DNA from: Pyropia yezoensis
Lineage: Eukaryota; Rhodophyta; Bangiophyceae; Bangiales; Bangiaceae
Direction of reading: 5' to 3'
Assembly: GCA_009829735.1 (NCBI GenBank)
Contig: CM020618.1
Span: 11,003,119 to 11,067,118, forward strand
DNA: 64,000 nt
Shown: one piece after another, positions 17,952 to 27,945 of the stretch
How positions within the stretch are numbered: the stretch's first letter is position 1
How the letters are laid out: the number at the start of each line of letters is the position of its first letter
Translations under genes and position numbers: made by a program
Notes under the pieces: generated by a model
What the model was told of the DNA's origin: nothing
Databases searched by the model: none
What the model saw: the letters and a program-made list of their open reading frames with translations, nothing else

Positions 17952-20735
17952 CTATGGAGCACCCGACGGACGGACGGGGCAGTGGCGGTCCACAGGCGAG
18001 GGGGTGTCGTCGACAAAGGAAAAAAAAGAAAAAGAACCAACGCACGCCCCGCCGCGCCACCCCCTCCCCCCCCCCCCCCCCTTCCCCCGGCCACCCGCCC
18101 TCTGTACACTCCACACGGGCGGTGGCGCGGTGGCCGCGCGCGCAGGGGCCGCCTGCCAAGCCGCCCCCTCCCCCCCTTCCCCCCCTGCCGCGCCCGCGCC
18201 CGCGCGCCCTCCCCACTGCTCGACGGGGCACAGGGGTAGCCGCCCTAGCGGCGGCCACGCCTCCCCCCCCCCCCCCCCCCCCCCTCCCCGCACCACCACC
18301 ACCGGCGGGGGCGGCGCCACAATGGTCGCCCCCGTATCCCCCCGCGCCAGGTGGGCGGCCGCCGACGGCGGCTGCGCCGGCGGCGGCCCGCGGCGGCGGC
18401 CGCTGCCGCCGCCACCCCCTCCCCCACCGCCGCCCGCCGATGCGGCAACGGCCGCCGCGTTGGCCGCCGCCCGCCGGGCGCCCGGCGGGTGCGGGGCGAA
18501 AAAGGGGGCAATGCCGCTGCCGCTGCCGCTGCTGGGGGCGCCCCCGTACTGGCCCGCCCCCCCCCCCCCCCCCCCCCCCCCCCCGCCCCCCCCCGCCGCC
18601 GCGCCGGGCGACGGCGGCGGCGGCCGTGCCCGCGGCGGCGGCGGCGGCGCCGACGGCGGCGGGGTGACCGCCGCCACCGCCAGTGCCGCCGCCGGCGGCG
18701 GTGGCGGCGGCGGCGGCGACGGCCTGGTGGCCGCGGCGGCCGCCCCGGGGCGGGGCGCCACCGGCGGGGGGACGGACATGGAGGTGGACACGCCCCGCCC
18801 GCCGCCCACCTCGCTGGGCACGTACGGCACCCCCCCGCCGGTGGCCTTGCCGCTCGCGCTGCGGGCGCCGCGGCCCCGCCCGCCGCCGCCCCCGTCATCA
18901 AAGTCCTGGTACTGCGAGTCGGACGTGGACACGGACGCCGCGTCATCGTCGCGGTCCGCGTGGCGACCGCCGCCGCCAACGCCGCCAACGCCCACAAAGG
19001 CGCCGCCCATGCCGCCGCCCATGCCGCCGCCCCCACCCAACCCGCCGCCGCTGTCATGGCGGGCGCGGCGGGAGCGCATGACCAGGGCGGTGACGGCAAT
19101 GAGCGTGGCCGCCACCACCACCGCCCCCGCCGCGCCAATGCCGGCAATGGCGCCCACCGACAGGGCGCGGTCGCCGCCGCCGCCGCCGCCGCCGCCCCGC
19201 GGGGGGGTCCCCGCGCCGCTGCCAACGGGGGGGCCCGGCGGGGAGCCCCCACCCCCCCCCCGCCCCCCCCCGCCACCCGGCGGCCGCGACGGCGACGGCG
19301 TCGCCGTCGCCGTCGCCGTCGGCGGCACGGGCGTCGCCGACGCCCCGCCGGCGGGCGTTGGCGTTGGGGTGGCCGACGCCCCCGCGGGGGTGGCCGTTGG
19401 CGACACGCCCACCGCCGCCGTCGGCGTCGGCGTCGCCCCCACCGGCGGCAGCGGTGACGGGGAGACGACCGCCGTTGGCGCCGCCGACGGCTCCGCCACG
19501 GCGGGCGGCGTCTCGGCGGCGGGGGTGGGCTCCTCGGGCGTCGCCGCCGCGGGCGGCTCGCCCACCGCCGGCGGCGTCGCCGCCGCCTGGAGGAGCCCCC
19601 CCGCAGACGGCTTGGGGACCGCCGCCGCCGCCGTGCCACTGGCGCCGGCCGCACCGCCGCCGGCCGCGGCGCCACCGGCCGCGTCGTCACTGGCGGGCCC
19701 GTCGCCGTCGGCGTCATCGATGCCTTTGGCGGCGGCGGTGGCCGCACCGCCGACGACCGCCGCCGCCTGGGGGAGGGGGTGGGAGGACGCGCGCACGGGG
19801 GAGGGGGTGGCCGCAGCCGCCGTCGCCGCCGCCGCCGCCTGCTTGGCAGCGACGGTGGCGGCGCCACGGGCGGCCGCCACCGACGCCAAGGCCGCCAGGT
19901 GCAAGGACGGGAGCGCCGCTTGCGGGGCCACGCCGCTTACTGCAGAGGGGGGGGGGGCTGCAGGGGGGGGGTAGGAACAGTCACAACAAAACGGTCCACG
20001 GAGCGGGGCGGGCAGATGTTAGGGACACGTCCCCCAGCGCGGCGTGCCGGCGTCCGCCGGCGCGGACAGGGACGGTCCGCGCCTCATCGCCCCCACGGCC
20101 CCCACCCCGTCCCCCACCCGTCCCTGCCGCCCCTTCCTCCTCCCCCACCGCCCTGTCATTCCCCGCTCCCCAACCGTCCACACAGACAAACACGCATCCG
20201 ACCCACCCACCGCCCGCACCCCGCCACACGGCCCGGCAAGCCGCACCCCCCCGCCACCCCCCCCAAAAAAAAAGCACAAGAGACAGGACGTACCGCCATG
20301 GCTGCCCAGCGGCGCCGCCGCCACTCCCCACACCCCGCCGTCGCCACCGCCGCCACCGCCCACCGCCGCCGCCACCGCCACGGCGGCAAACACCAGCCCC
20401 GCCGCCGCTGCCGGCACCGCCCCGCACCGGCCGACCCGCCGCGGCCGCCGCCACCCGCCGCCGGTCGACGCTGTCCCGGCTGTCCCTTGGACACCGCCAC
20501 CGCCACTGCTACCGATACCGCTACCGCTACCGCCACCGCCACCGCAACCGACACTGCCACCGCAAGCAAACCCGCCACCGCCACCGCCACCGCCACCGCT
20601 ACCGCCACCGCCACCACCGCCACCGCCGTCCCCCCCACCGCCCGCGCCGCCACCCCCCCCCGCCGCGGTCAGGGCGGCGGTGGCGTGGCCCGCCGGGCGC
20701 GACCGCCGGCGGGGACGTCGAGGGGGCAGCGCCAT
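17952..20735 (-). CDS. Pro/Thr-rich single-pass surface protein, two exons, unknown
   Basis: Predicted 809-residue membrane protein. Exon 1 (20735-20294) starts MALPPRRPRRRSRPAG and includes a hydrophobic stretch (AAAAGLVFAAVAVAAAV) that could be a signal anchor. The 354-nt intron (20293-19940) begins GTACGT and ends CTGCAG, joining in phase 1. Exon 2 opens with a helical Ala-rich part, then a repetitive TPTPTP/VSPTATP region like O-glycosylated wall proteins. One membrane helix follows at about 19170-19060 (VGAIAGIGAAGAVVVAATLI), then a basic stop-transfer MRSRRARH. The cytoplasmic tail has DSQYQDFDD and long Gly and Pro runs. The layout suggests a cell-surface or wall-linked sensor, but no ligand or kinase domain is seen. 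C-runs near 18254 and 18557 make the last 250 codons uncertain. The exon 2 frame is firmer than the exon 1 join. Confidence 0.5.
19940..20293 (-). other. predicted intron of the Pro/Thr-rich surface protein gene
   Basis: 354 nt, donor GTACGT, acceptor TGCAG after a C-rich tract. Length and donor match the other introns in the window, and the join keeps exon 1 and exon 2 in one frame. Confidence 0.5.
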
Positions 20736-22114
20736 GGCCGCCAGGAGCCACTCCCCAAGGCGCGTTGGGATGAGACAGAAAAAAAGAGACGGCCGCAACG
20801 GAGCAAAAAAAGGGAAAAACAGGGGGGGGGGGGGGGGGGGGGGGGAGGGGAAAGAAGAGGGGCTGGAAGTGCAACCGAGGTTGGGGGGGGAAGAAGGGCG
20901 GAAGGTTACGGGGAGGACAGGAGGGGCAAGGGCAGACGCCAAGGAGAAGGCCGAGCGACAGCCGCCCCCGTCCGCCGGGTGCACCGTGGAGATGGGGCAC
21001 CGCGCAAAGGGGGAGGTGGGGGTGGGGGGGGGGGGGGGGAGGCGGGAGGAGGCCCCGCCGCCGCGGTCAACGCTGCGCGGGAGCGACGCTGTCGCCGTCT
21101 GCACCACGCGACAACGCTGCCGCTCGCACCAGGGGGGGGACGCAGCAGCGGGGGCACCGGTGGGGTGGGGGGGGGGGGGGGGGGGGGGGGGGTGGGTAGC
21201 GGGAGGGGCCAAGGGGGCGACGCCGCGCGCAGGGGGGTGGGTGGGGGGCACACGGGGGCCGGCCGGGTGGGGCGGGGGGGGGGTGGTGGTGGGCGCCCGC
21301 CGCCGCCGTGCGGCAGCGCGTGCCGCCGACGGCGGTCAGTGGGCAGCGCAGCCGCTGCCACTGCCGCGGTGGCCGCCGCGGCGGCGCGGCCCGCCGGGCG
21401 CCCCACCCGCGTGCCGGCGGGGGGGGGGCGGCGGCGGCAGCGGCGGCGGCGGGCCGGCCAGTGGGGTGGTTGCCGTGCGGGGGGCGCCCCCCACGCACCG
21501 ACACCCCTCCGCTTCTTCCCCCGCTCCCGCCCCGCCCCCCCCTTCTCGGACCGGGGGCCGCCCCCGCCCCCCCCTCACGCGCAGACACACCGCCGCCCCG
21601 TGACGGGTCGCAGCGGCAGACGCGGGGGGGCGCCGCCCCTCCCCCGCCGCCGCACGGGCGGGGTCCCGCCCCCCGCCCCCGCCGCCCCCCCGCCGCCGGT
21701 GGTGCCGCTGCCTTGGCGGCGACGGCTCGTCGACGAGCGGCAGCAGCACCGCGTGCCGCGGGCGGTTGCGGCGTGGCGTGGCGTGGCGCGGCCGTCGTTG
21801 TCGTTGGCGCCGTTGGCGTCGTCCCGACCGGGTCGGCGGGGTGCCGTTGGTCGGTCGGTCGGTCGGTGGGTGGGTGGGTGGGTGGGGGAGGGTGGGTGGG
21901 TGAGTCGGCGTCGGCGTCGGCGTCGGTCGGTAGGTCGCCCCCGCGGCCGGCCGGCTGGCAGGGGCTGGTGACACGTCTCTGCGGGAGGAGGCGGCGGCGG
22001 CGGCAGGGGGACGGAGGGAGGGCGGGTGTCGCAGGGGGGGAGAGGGGGCAGGGGCGGCGAGGGGGGAGGAGCGCTGGGGGAGGAGGGTGACGAAGAGGGG
22101 GGGAGAGGGCAGGG

Positions 22115-22149
<35 letters not shown>

Positions 22150-23714
22150 GCGGGGCAGGGCGGCTCGTCGCCGTCGCCGCCCCCTGCTCGCTCCTTGCGC
22201 ACAGCGTCGACGGCGGCAGCCGCGGCGCTGGCGCCGGCGCGTGCGTCGTCGGCGGGCCCCTGCCGCCGCGGCGGCGGCTGCGGGCACGCCACCCGGTTGG
22301 CCGGGGGGTTGGTGCAGTGCAGCGGGGGTGGCGGGGCCTGGCTCGGCGCAGAGGGGGGGGTGGGTGAGGGGAAGGGGGTTGTGGGGAGAAAGGGGAAACG
22401 AGGACCCAGCGAGGGAGGGAGGGGCGTGGTGGGCGGGCGACAAGGGGAGGAGGCGCTCCGCGACACCGGGACCGTGGCGCCGCCGCTGAGGGCTCTCACC
22501 CCCTGTACGGGGGGGGGGAGGCGGCAAAAAGGCGGGGCCACACTGGGGGTGGGAGGAGAGAGGTGGTGGCTGTAGGGGGGGGGGGGGGCCCCCCGGGGGG
22601 GGCCGTGGGGGGGGTGGGAGGGCGGGGGGGGGGGGGGCGCCCACCGTCGTTGTTGTTGCTGCTGTGGCCGGCACAGCGTCTGGGACAGTGGCCGACAGGG
22701 GGCGCCGCCGTCACGGCGCGCGGGGCGCGGCGCGGCGAGGCCAAGGGGGGGGTGCGCCCACTACATACTGGGCTCTTGTCGCTGGCGCTGCGGGGACACA
22801 CAGCCACCCGGCAGGCAGCCGAGGAGAAATCAGAGGAAAAGAGAGCGAGGCGGGGAGGCGGGGCCCGGACGGACGGACGGCCGCCGTCAGGACTGGGTCC
22901 CCCCCTCAAGCCCCCTTCCAACCCGCGGAACGGGGCACTGGCATGACACAGTCGCCGTGCGGGGGCGCACCGCCCCCCCCCCCGCAGCCGACGTGTGGCG
23001 GCCGTGTCGACGGCGGCGGCAGCGACAGCCCCGACGTTGGCGGCGGCGGCGGCGACCGCCGTGGCGGCGGCGGCGGCGGCCGTGGCGGCCGCCGCAGCGG
23101 CGGCAGCAGCGGCCGCAACCCCACTACCCGGCCTGTGCCCCACGTCTGCCTGCCGCGGCTCACCGCTGCCGCTCGCCTGGGCGGTGGGTGGGTGGCTGGG
23201 TGGCTGGGGGGGGGAGGGGGGTGTTGTTTTGGTGTGGCACGCGCGCGCTCCTTTGCCCCTCGTGCCGTGGGCGGTGCCGCCGCGGCCACGTTGACAGCGG
23301 TGGTGAGTAGAGGCGGCGGGGGGGGGGGGCAGAGAGTGCGGGACGCGGCGCAAGGCGCTGACTGGGAGCGCCCATGCACAGACCCCCCCCCCCCCATCGA
23401 CTCTCGCTATTGGCCCACGATACATTTAGAGCGGACGGGTGGCAGGCCCCCACCTCCCACCCTCCCTCCCGCCCTTCCTCCCTCGGAACGGAACCGCACC
23501 GCATCGGCATCTAATTAGGGCCCGCTACCGGTGCGACGTCGAGACGGCGCAGGGCATCTACGTAGCGCACGCTCCGGGGCTGCAACGGATGGGCCCAGGG
23601 TCACCCTAAGTACCCCCCCCCACCCCGCCACACGGTGTGGGGAGGAGGGGTTGGGTGGGGCCGACGCCGACACCCCACGTAGCGGCACACTGGGGGACGG
23701 CGTGCGGATGGGTG
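20736..23714. other. 3-kb low-complexity region with long G-runs, no secure gene
   Basis: Plus-strand G-runs are at about 20821-20845, 21168-21191 and 22119-22148. A GGTC/GGTG simple repeat lies at 21842-21900, followed by a short GTCGGC repeat. Frames of up to 535 codons are open on the minus strand and similar lengths on the plus strand, but they are Pro-, Arg- or Ala-rich translations of skewed DNA with no domain, signal peptide or plausible exon border. A real low-complexity gene cannot be excluded. Confidence 0.35.
21842..21900. repeat. GGTC/GGTG tetranucleotide microsatellite
   Basis: Tandem TCGG units followed by TGGG units, running into a GTCGGC repeat by 21930. The G-rich strand has many runs of three or more G and could form G-quadruplexes. 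Confidence 0.75.
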
Positions 23715-24776
23715 ACGACGGTAAGGTTGGCAGATCGATAAATTCGTTCGATAAACGAAATCGGTAAAGGTCGGTATCCCGATCGGTAGAAGGTATTCTC
23801 CATATGCTCACATCGGTATGGTTCGGTACGGTAACGATATATGTATTTAATACTTCGAGACCTCTACCCCCCCCGGCCAAATGACCTGTGCCTATCCTCC
23901 AAACAGGCAACCTTCGTCGGCGCCCCGGGCACCACAACCAGACACACCGAACCAGTCCTCCAGGCCCCGTGGCCACACCTGCTCTCAGTCACTGGCTATG
24001 CAGCCTTGCGTTGGCTCAACTGGGGCTGCGGCGCAGATGTGTGGCACCGGACCAAAGCCGTACCAGTCCTAACAGCTTTCGCGACGGCAGGCCGCCGCGC
24101 ACGGCACCATACCGCGCCAGGTGCAGGACGCCCTCCCGCCACCCCATACATGCTGTGGAGCAACCTGTCTTCCTGTGCATCCTCCACTGGCTCCCCTTTT
24201 TCTTTTTCCTTTTCTGCCCGACTCCCTCCGAACCCCCTCGCCCGCTGGACGATGCAGGCCACGACGATGTCTGTGTGGAAGGCGTTTCGGTGGACGACCG
24301 AACGCTACAAGCGGGGCGACGGCAAGGCGTCCAACTACTGGGTTGCGAACTGTATTGTGTGCAAATCGGCGTACGAGCGGTACCGGGAAGCTGTAGCCGC
24401 CTGCGAGGCTATTGCCAAGATAGACGTCGTGCACCCTGCGGAGGCTCTCCCTGGTCGGGCGGATAGGATGGCTCCCCACCTACTTGTTGTGGACATGTGT
24501 GCCTTGGTGTGTGATGAATAAAGGGTGAGGTTTGGCGGGCATTGGAAACCATGGAAGAGGGTGAAGAGATGAGGTGCCGAGTGGGCGCTGGCGCCTGGGG
24601 GGACCCGGTCTATGTGTTGTTCCGCTGGTTGGGCGTCAGCGGTTGCGTGCACGAATTGGAATTATTTTCGAATTTTATCGTACCGAGATACCAATACGAA
24701 ATCGGTAAATCGGTATACCGCCCGTTAAACGGTACAGAAAATCGTACCGATCGGTATATGCCAACCTTAACGACGG
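23715..24776. mobile_element. non-autonomous hAT-like DNA transposon with TIRs and 7-bp target duplication
   Basis: The element spans 23722-24769 (1048 bp). It begins TAAGGTTGGCA and ends with the exact reverse complement TGCCAACCTTA. It is flanked by the direct repeat ACGACGG at 23715-23721 and 24770-24776. The TIR start TAAGG fits the hAT consensus YARNG. hAT usually makes 8-bp duplications; 7 bp match here. Both subterminal regions are AT-rich and carry many TCGGTA/TACCGA hexamers, the kind of repeated site a transposase binds. Its AT-rich ends stand out in the GC-rich surroundings. The interior holds only a BED-finger-like fragment and no DDE/RNase-H-like catalytic domain, so it cannot move on its own. 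Confidence 0.8.
24252..24521 (+). CDS. BED-type zinc-finger fragment inside the hAT-like element
   Basis: From the ATG at 24252 the frame gives about 89 residues; it is open upstream to 23841. SVWKAFRWTTERYKRG, then NCIVCKSAYERY, then LPGRADRMAPHL fit the hAT-associated BED finger: an aromatic WxxF start, a CxxC pair, and a GRxDRMxxHL block supplying a histidine. In complete hAT transposases this finger sits at the N-terminus and binds the transposon ends. Here the catalytic part is missing. The stop TAA (24519-24521) overlaps an AATAAA-type signal at 24517. It could be a decayed transposase remnant or a short DNA-binding product still made. Confidence 0.5.
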   Translation: MQATTMSVWKAFRWTTERYKRGDGKASNYWVANCIVCKSAYERYREAVAACEAIAKIDVVHPAEALPGRADRMAPHLLVVDMCALVCDE

Positions 24777-26862
24777 GCGTGGGTGGGACGACGACGCTGC
24801 TGTGGGGGTGGGGGGGGGGGGGGTGGTGGAAAGTTGCACCTTAAACCAAATCACTTGAAGCGGTGGATCGAGTCAACCGAGGGGGGGGGGGGGGGGGGGA
24901 GGGGCGAAGGCGCCTCTCTTTGTCGTGGGGCCTCGGTGGACCACGGGGGGCAGAGGTGGACGGTTTTCGGTGGGAAGATGGGTCGGGAGCGGGGAACAAA
25001 CGGGTGCGTCCAGCCCAGGCGGGGGGGAGGGGACGAGCTGGGTCCCAACGGGGGGGGGGAGAAAGCAGGCCGGCAGCCACTTTTTTTTCTTTTTTTTTTT
25101 TTGTGAACCAGCACCGTTTCCCTTCCACGGTGCGCGCAACGCAACACGCCACGCACGGGGATCTCGTGGGGGTGTGGGGCGGTGGGGGGGCGGCCTCGAC
25201 AGGGGCAGTCAAGGAAGCCCCCAGTCGGTGTCTGGCGGACACTGATAGGCGGAAAACCAACTGGGGGGTGGAGGTCGCGCACCTGCCGCGGCCGCTCGTT
25301 GCGTCGCGTGCTTCCAGGCGTCAAGCCCACCGCAACCGCCGCAGCGGGGCACCACACCGCCCTTCACGGTGCTCTGCGCGACCGTCGGTGTACTTGATGA
25401 TGGACGGCAGTTGTGTTGTACTTGGGGGACGGCAGACACTTTTGGAAACGGCCACGCCTCCGCGGCTCGTACTTAACTGCGGAAAGTCGTCCCCGTTTTC
25501 TCCCTTTTTCCGCTATCTCCCGCCACCCATTTGGTCGTCGCTGTGGCGGGGCGCCAGCCCCGGCTCGTCCCGTGGGGGCAACCACAGAGCCCAGCGACGC
25601 CGTCCATCATGGGAAGATCACCCGCGGCACGCGTGGGCGCGCGCCATCCACGCATGGGCGTGCGCTTGCAAAAAGCTGTTGCGCATCCCGGCGGGGGTGA
25701 GAGGCCCACCGCCGTCGACCGCGGGCGTGACCGCGCGCGCCTCTGTTATGTCCCGCCAAGGTCCCCCCCCCCCATGCATGATGCATCGAGGGGGGGGGGG
25801 GGGGGGGATAGGAGGAGGGAAGGAGGCGAGGGGGGAGGGGGAGCAACCAGCCCCGCTCGCCGCGTGCCGCGGCGGTGGCACACCCCAGCCGTCGGGGGGG
25901 CCGACGCACCCCTGCTGGCACGCCGGGCGGCGCGGCGGCCAGCGCCGCCCCCTGGCGCCGCGCCGTGTGCGGCTGCGCGTCGGGAAGGGGGGGTGTGGGG
26001 GGAAGGGCAGGGGGGTCGCCGTGCGGCCACGCGACTGCCAGTGTGGCGGAGCGGCCTCGGGCCGCAAGCCGCGCCCCAAACAAGGGGGCTCTGCTGGCGT
26101 GGCGGGGTGGGGTGGTGGCGGTCGAGCGGGTCGGCCCCGTTGGCCATCGCCCGCTGTTCGCGCGTGCAAAAAGAAACAGCGAAGAAGAAGAGCAGAGGAA
26201 GGTGGATTAGGAGCTTGTGGTGAGCAGTACAGCGCTTCGGCCTCCCCCAGGGTGCGTGCACGGGGGTGAAAGACAGCAGTGGTGGGTATTTACGTCTTGG
26301 GCTCAGCACGGAGAGGGGACAGGCGCGCACGGGACCAGTGCGGGCGTTGCCGATGCGGCGGCCGGCACAGGGACATGCCCCCAGCGCAAGCCCCAGTGCC
26401 ATGTGCGACTCCGTGACCATATTGCGCCTACAGAGGACAGTGAGGCATGAAGCGCAAAGTCGATAGGACCCTGGCTTCTATCGACTGGGGGAGCCGCCAG
26501 GCCGCAACAAGACGAGCTCCCCTGCGGCATGGAACTCCGGCTACTTATAGCCTTTGGCGGGCACGCGTCCAGCCTGGAGAGCATTGTTGCCTGAAAACAC
26601 TCGACGACAAGAGAGGCACCCCCGGAGAAAGATAGAAGAAGCAGCGGGCCGATGTTTTCTTTCAAGGCTCATGCACAGCCACGACGGACAAGCGAAGAGA
26701 AAAAACAAGAGGGCACACACACACACAAGTGCAGCAAAGACTCGGGCGGAGGGGCAACACGCGACGGAGACAGGAGGCCTGCCGTAGCATAGACAGGTGC
26801 CCAAACACAAAGGTCCCCCACCGACAAACCGCCCGTCCCCATGTCGCGCAAGCCCCCTTGCC
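24777..26862. other. low-complexity region, no gene recognised
   Basis: It contains G-runs near 24804, 24880 and 25789, and a 23-base T-rich tract at 25081-25103. Long open frames on both strands (for example 24863-26269 plus) have no recognisable domain. It includes the 3' flank of the HAD-family gene. Confidence 0.35.
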
Positions 26863-27945
26863 CTATGCCCGCATGGCAATGTCCAAGTTGTGCCGCAGTC
26901 CCAGGATGGTGTCCAAGTTGTCCAGCAACACCCGCAGCTGGTTGGTCAGCATCCCCACCGTCGGTGTCTCCAGGAGCTTGACGACCTTAATGAGGGTACT
27001 CGGGCGAGTGCCCAGAGCGTGGGCGGCATACACGTCCGAGAGGGCGTCGCCCACCACGACAACGTGGAGCGGCTCAGGGGTTTCAGCACTTGAGGCCCCC
27101 TTGCCCGTCTCGCACGTCAGCGAGTTCACCTCGTCGCGGAAGGTGTGCACCTTCCACTCACATGGCTCCGACGCCATCTGCGTCTCATATCGACTGCGTG
27201 CCGACACAATCTTAATAGCGTGCTTACGCAGGAAGACGGCAACTCCTGGTAGGAAGCGGGCCGCCGACTGCTCGCACCACCCTGTCCCCGCGTTGGTGAC
27301 GATGCACACATCCCCCAGTTCGACGGCCCGCCGCAGCAGCGCAAGCACCCGAACCTCAAGACGCACCAACCCGCGGATAATGGCGTGTGGCACCTCCCGC
27401 GCAGTGGCCGTCTCACCCGCCAAACCTAGCGTCTCCAAATGGGAGGTAGGCAGAATGGAGTCGTCCCAGTCAAGCAGCACAACGTGCCGCTTAGGCAGCG
27501 TCGTCAGGGGCGACGACGTCGCAGGCGAGGCGGCCGACAGGGGAGGTCCACACAACTTGGACGTCACCTTCTCAGCCACCTGCGTCAACAGCGCCGCTGC
27601 TGCCACAGGGGCCTTGACCACCGGCGCCGCGTGGTTGGGCTTGGCTGGCGTGAGACCCCGTGGGGGCTTCGCCCGTGACACCAATGGCCGCGCCGCCTTG
27701 GAGACAGAGTTGGGGGCGGGGGAGGGGATGAAGTTGCTGGAGTACTGGGAGGTAGAAGGGGGTTCAAACCGAGGGGAGAGCAGGCCACTATGGCCCAACC
27801 TCAACGGCTCGCATGCCTGCGTCACCACCGACGCACAGCAGGGTGTCCGCTCCATCCGGGGAAGGCGGGGCCCGCCGAGGAAGAACGGCAGGAGCGGGCG
27901 CAGCGGGCACAGGGGGCAGGACAGGCCGCCGCGGGCAACCGGCAC
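26863..27945 (-). CDS. HAD-fold phosphatase-like protein, FCP1-homology type
   Basis: A 360-residue protein with a C-terminal HAD fold. Motif I is RHVVLLDWDDSILPTSHL, where D159 and D161 of DWDDS match DxDx(T/S). Motif II is VTNAGTGW at 216-223, and motif IV is VVVGDALSD at 296-304, so the catalytic residues appear intact. WDDTxLPTS-type proteins are widespread in algae and oomycetes; their substrates are unknown to me. The first 150 residues are Pro/Ser/Ala-rich without a clear targeting signal, and the next in-frame ATG is at residue 31. The end of the domain (TLIKVVKLLETPTVGMLTNQ) is a helical cap-like tail. It could be a protein phosphatase or a small-molecule HAD enzyme. No intron is needed. 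Confidence 0.75.
   Translation of the reverse strand: MPVARGGLSCPLCPLRPLLPFFLGGPRLPRMERTPCCASVVTQACEPLRLGHSGLLSPRFEPPSTSQYSSNFIPSPAPNSVSKAARPLVSRAKPPRGLTPAKPNHAAPVVKAPVAAAALLTQVAEKVTSKLCGPPLSAASPATSSPLTTLPKRHVVLLDWDDSILPTSHLETLGLAGETATAREVPHAIIRGLVRLEVRVLALLRRAVELGDVCIVTNAGTGWCEQSAARFLPGVAVFLRKHAIKIVSARSRYETQMASEPCEWKVHTFRDEVNSLTCETGKGASSAETPEPLHVVVVGDALSDVYAAHALGTRPSTLIKVVKLLETPTVGMLTNQLRVLLDNLDTILGLRHNLDIAMRA

Noticed and set aside
15784-18258. 824-codon minus-strand ORF
   Set aside because: It is antisense to the NUMOD3/zinc-finger gene, whose plus frame has clear CxxC motifs. The reverse frame is low complexity.
21067-22674. 535-codon minus-strand ORF rich in Pro and Arg
   Set aside because: No domain, no signal and no exon-like borders. 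Equally long frames exist on both strands in this G-run DNA.
25081-25103. T-rich tract as a poly(A) tail of a processed pseudogene on the minus strand
   Set aside because: No gene-like sequence or target-site duplication could be found next to it.
27755-27775. B-box-like GGTTCAAACC
   Set aside because: It lies inside the HAD-family coding sequence and has no A-box or cloverleaf partner.
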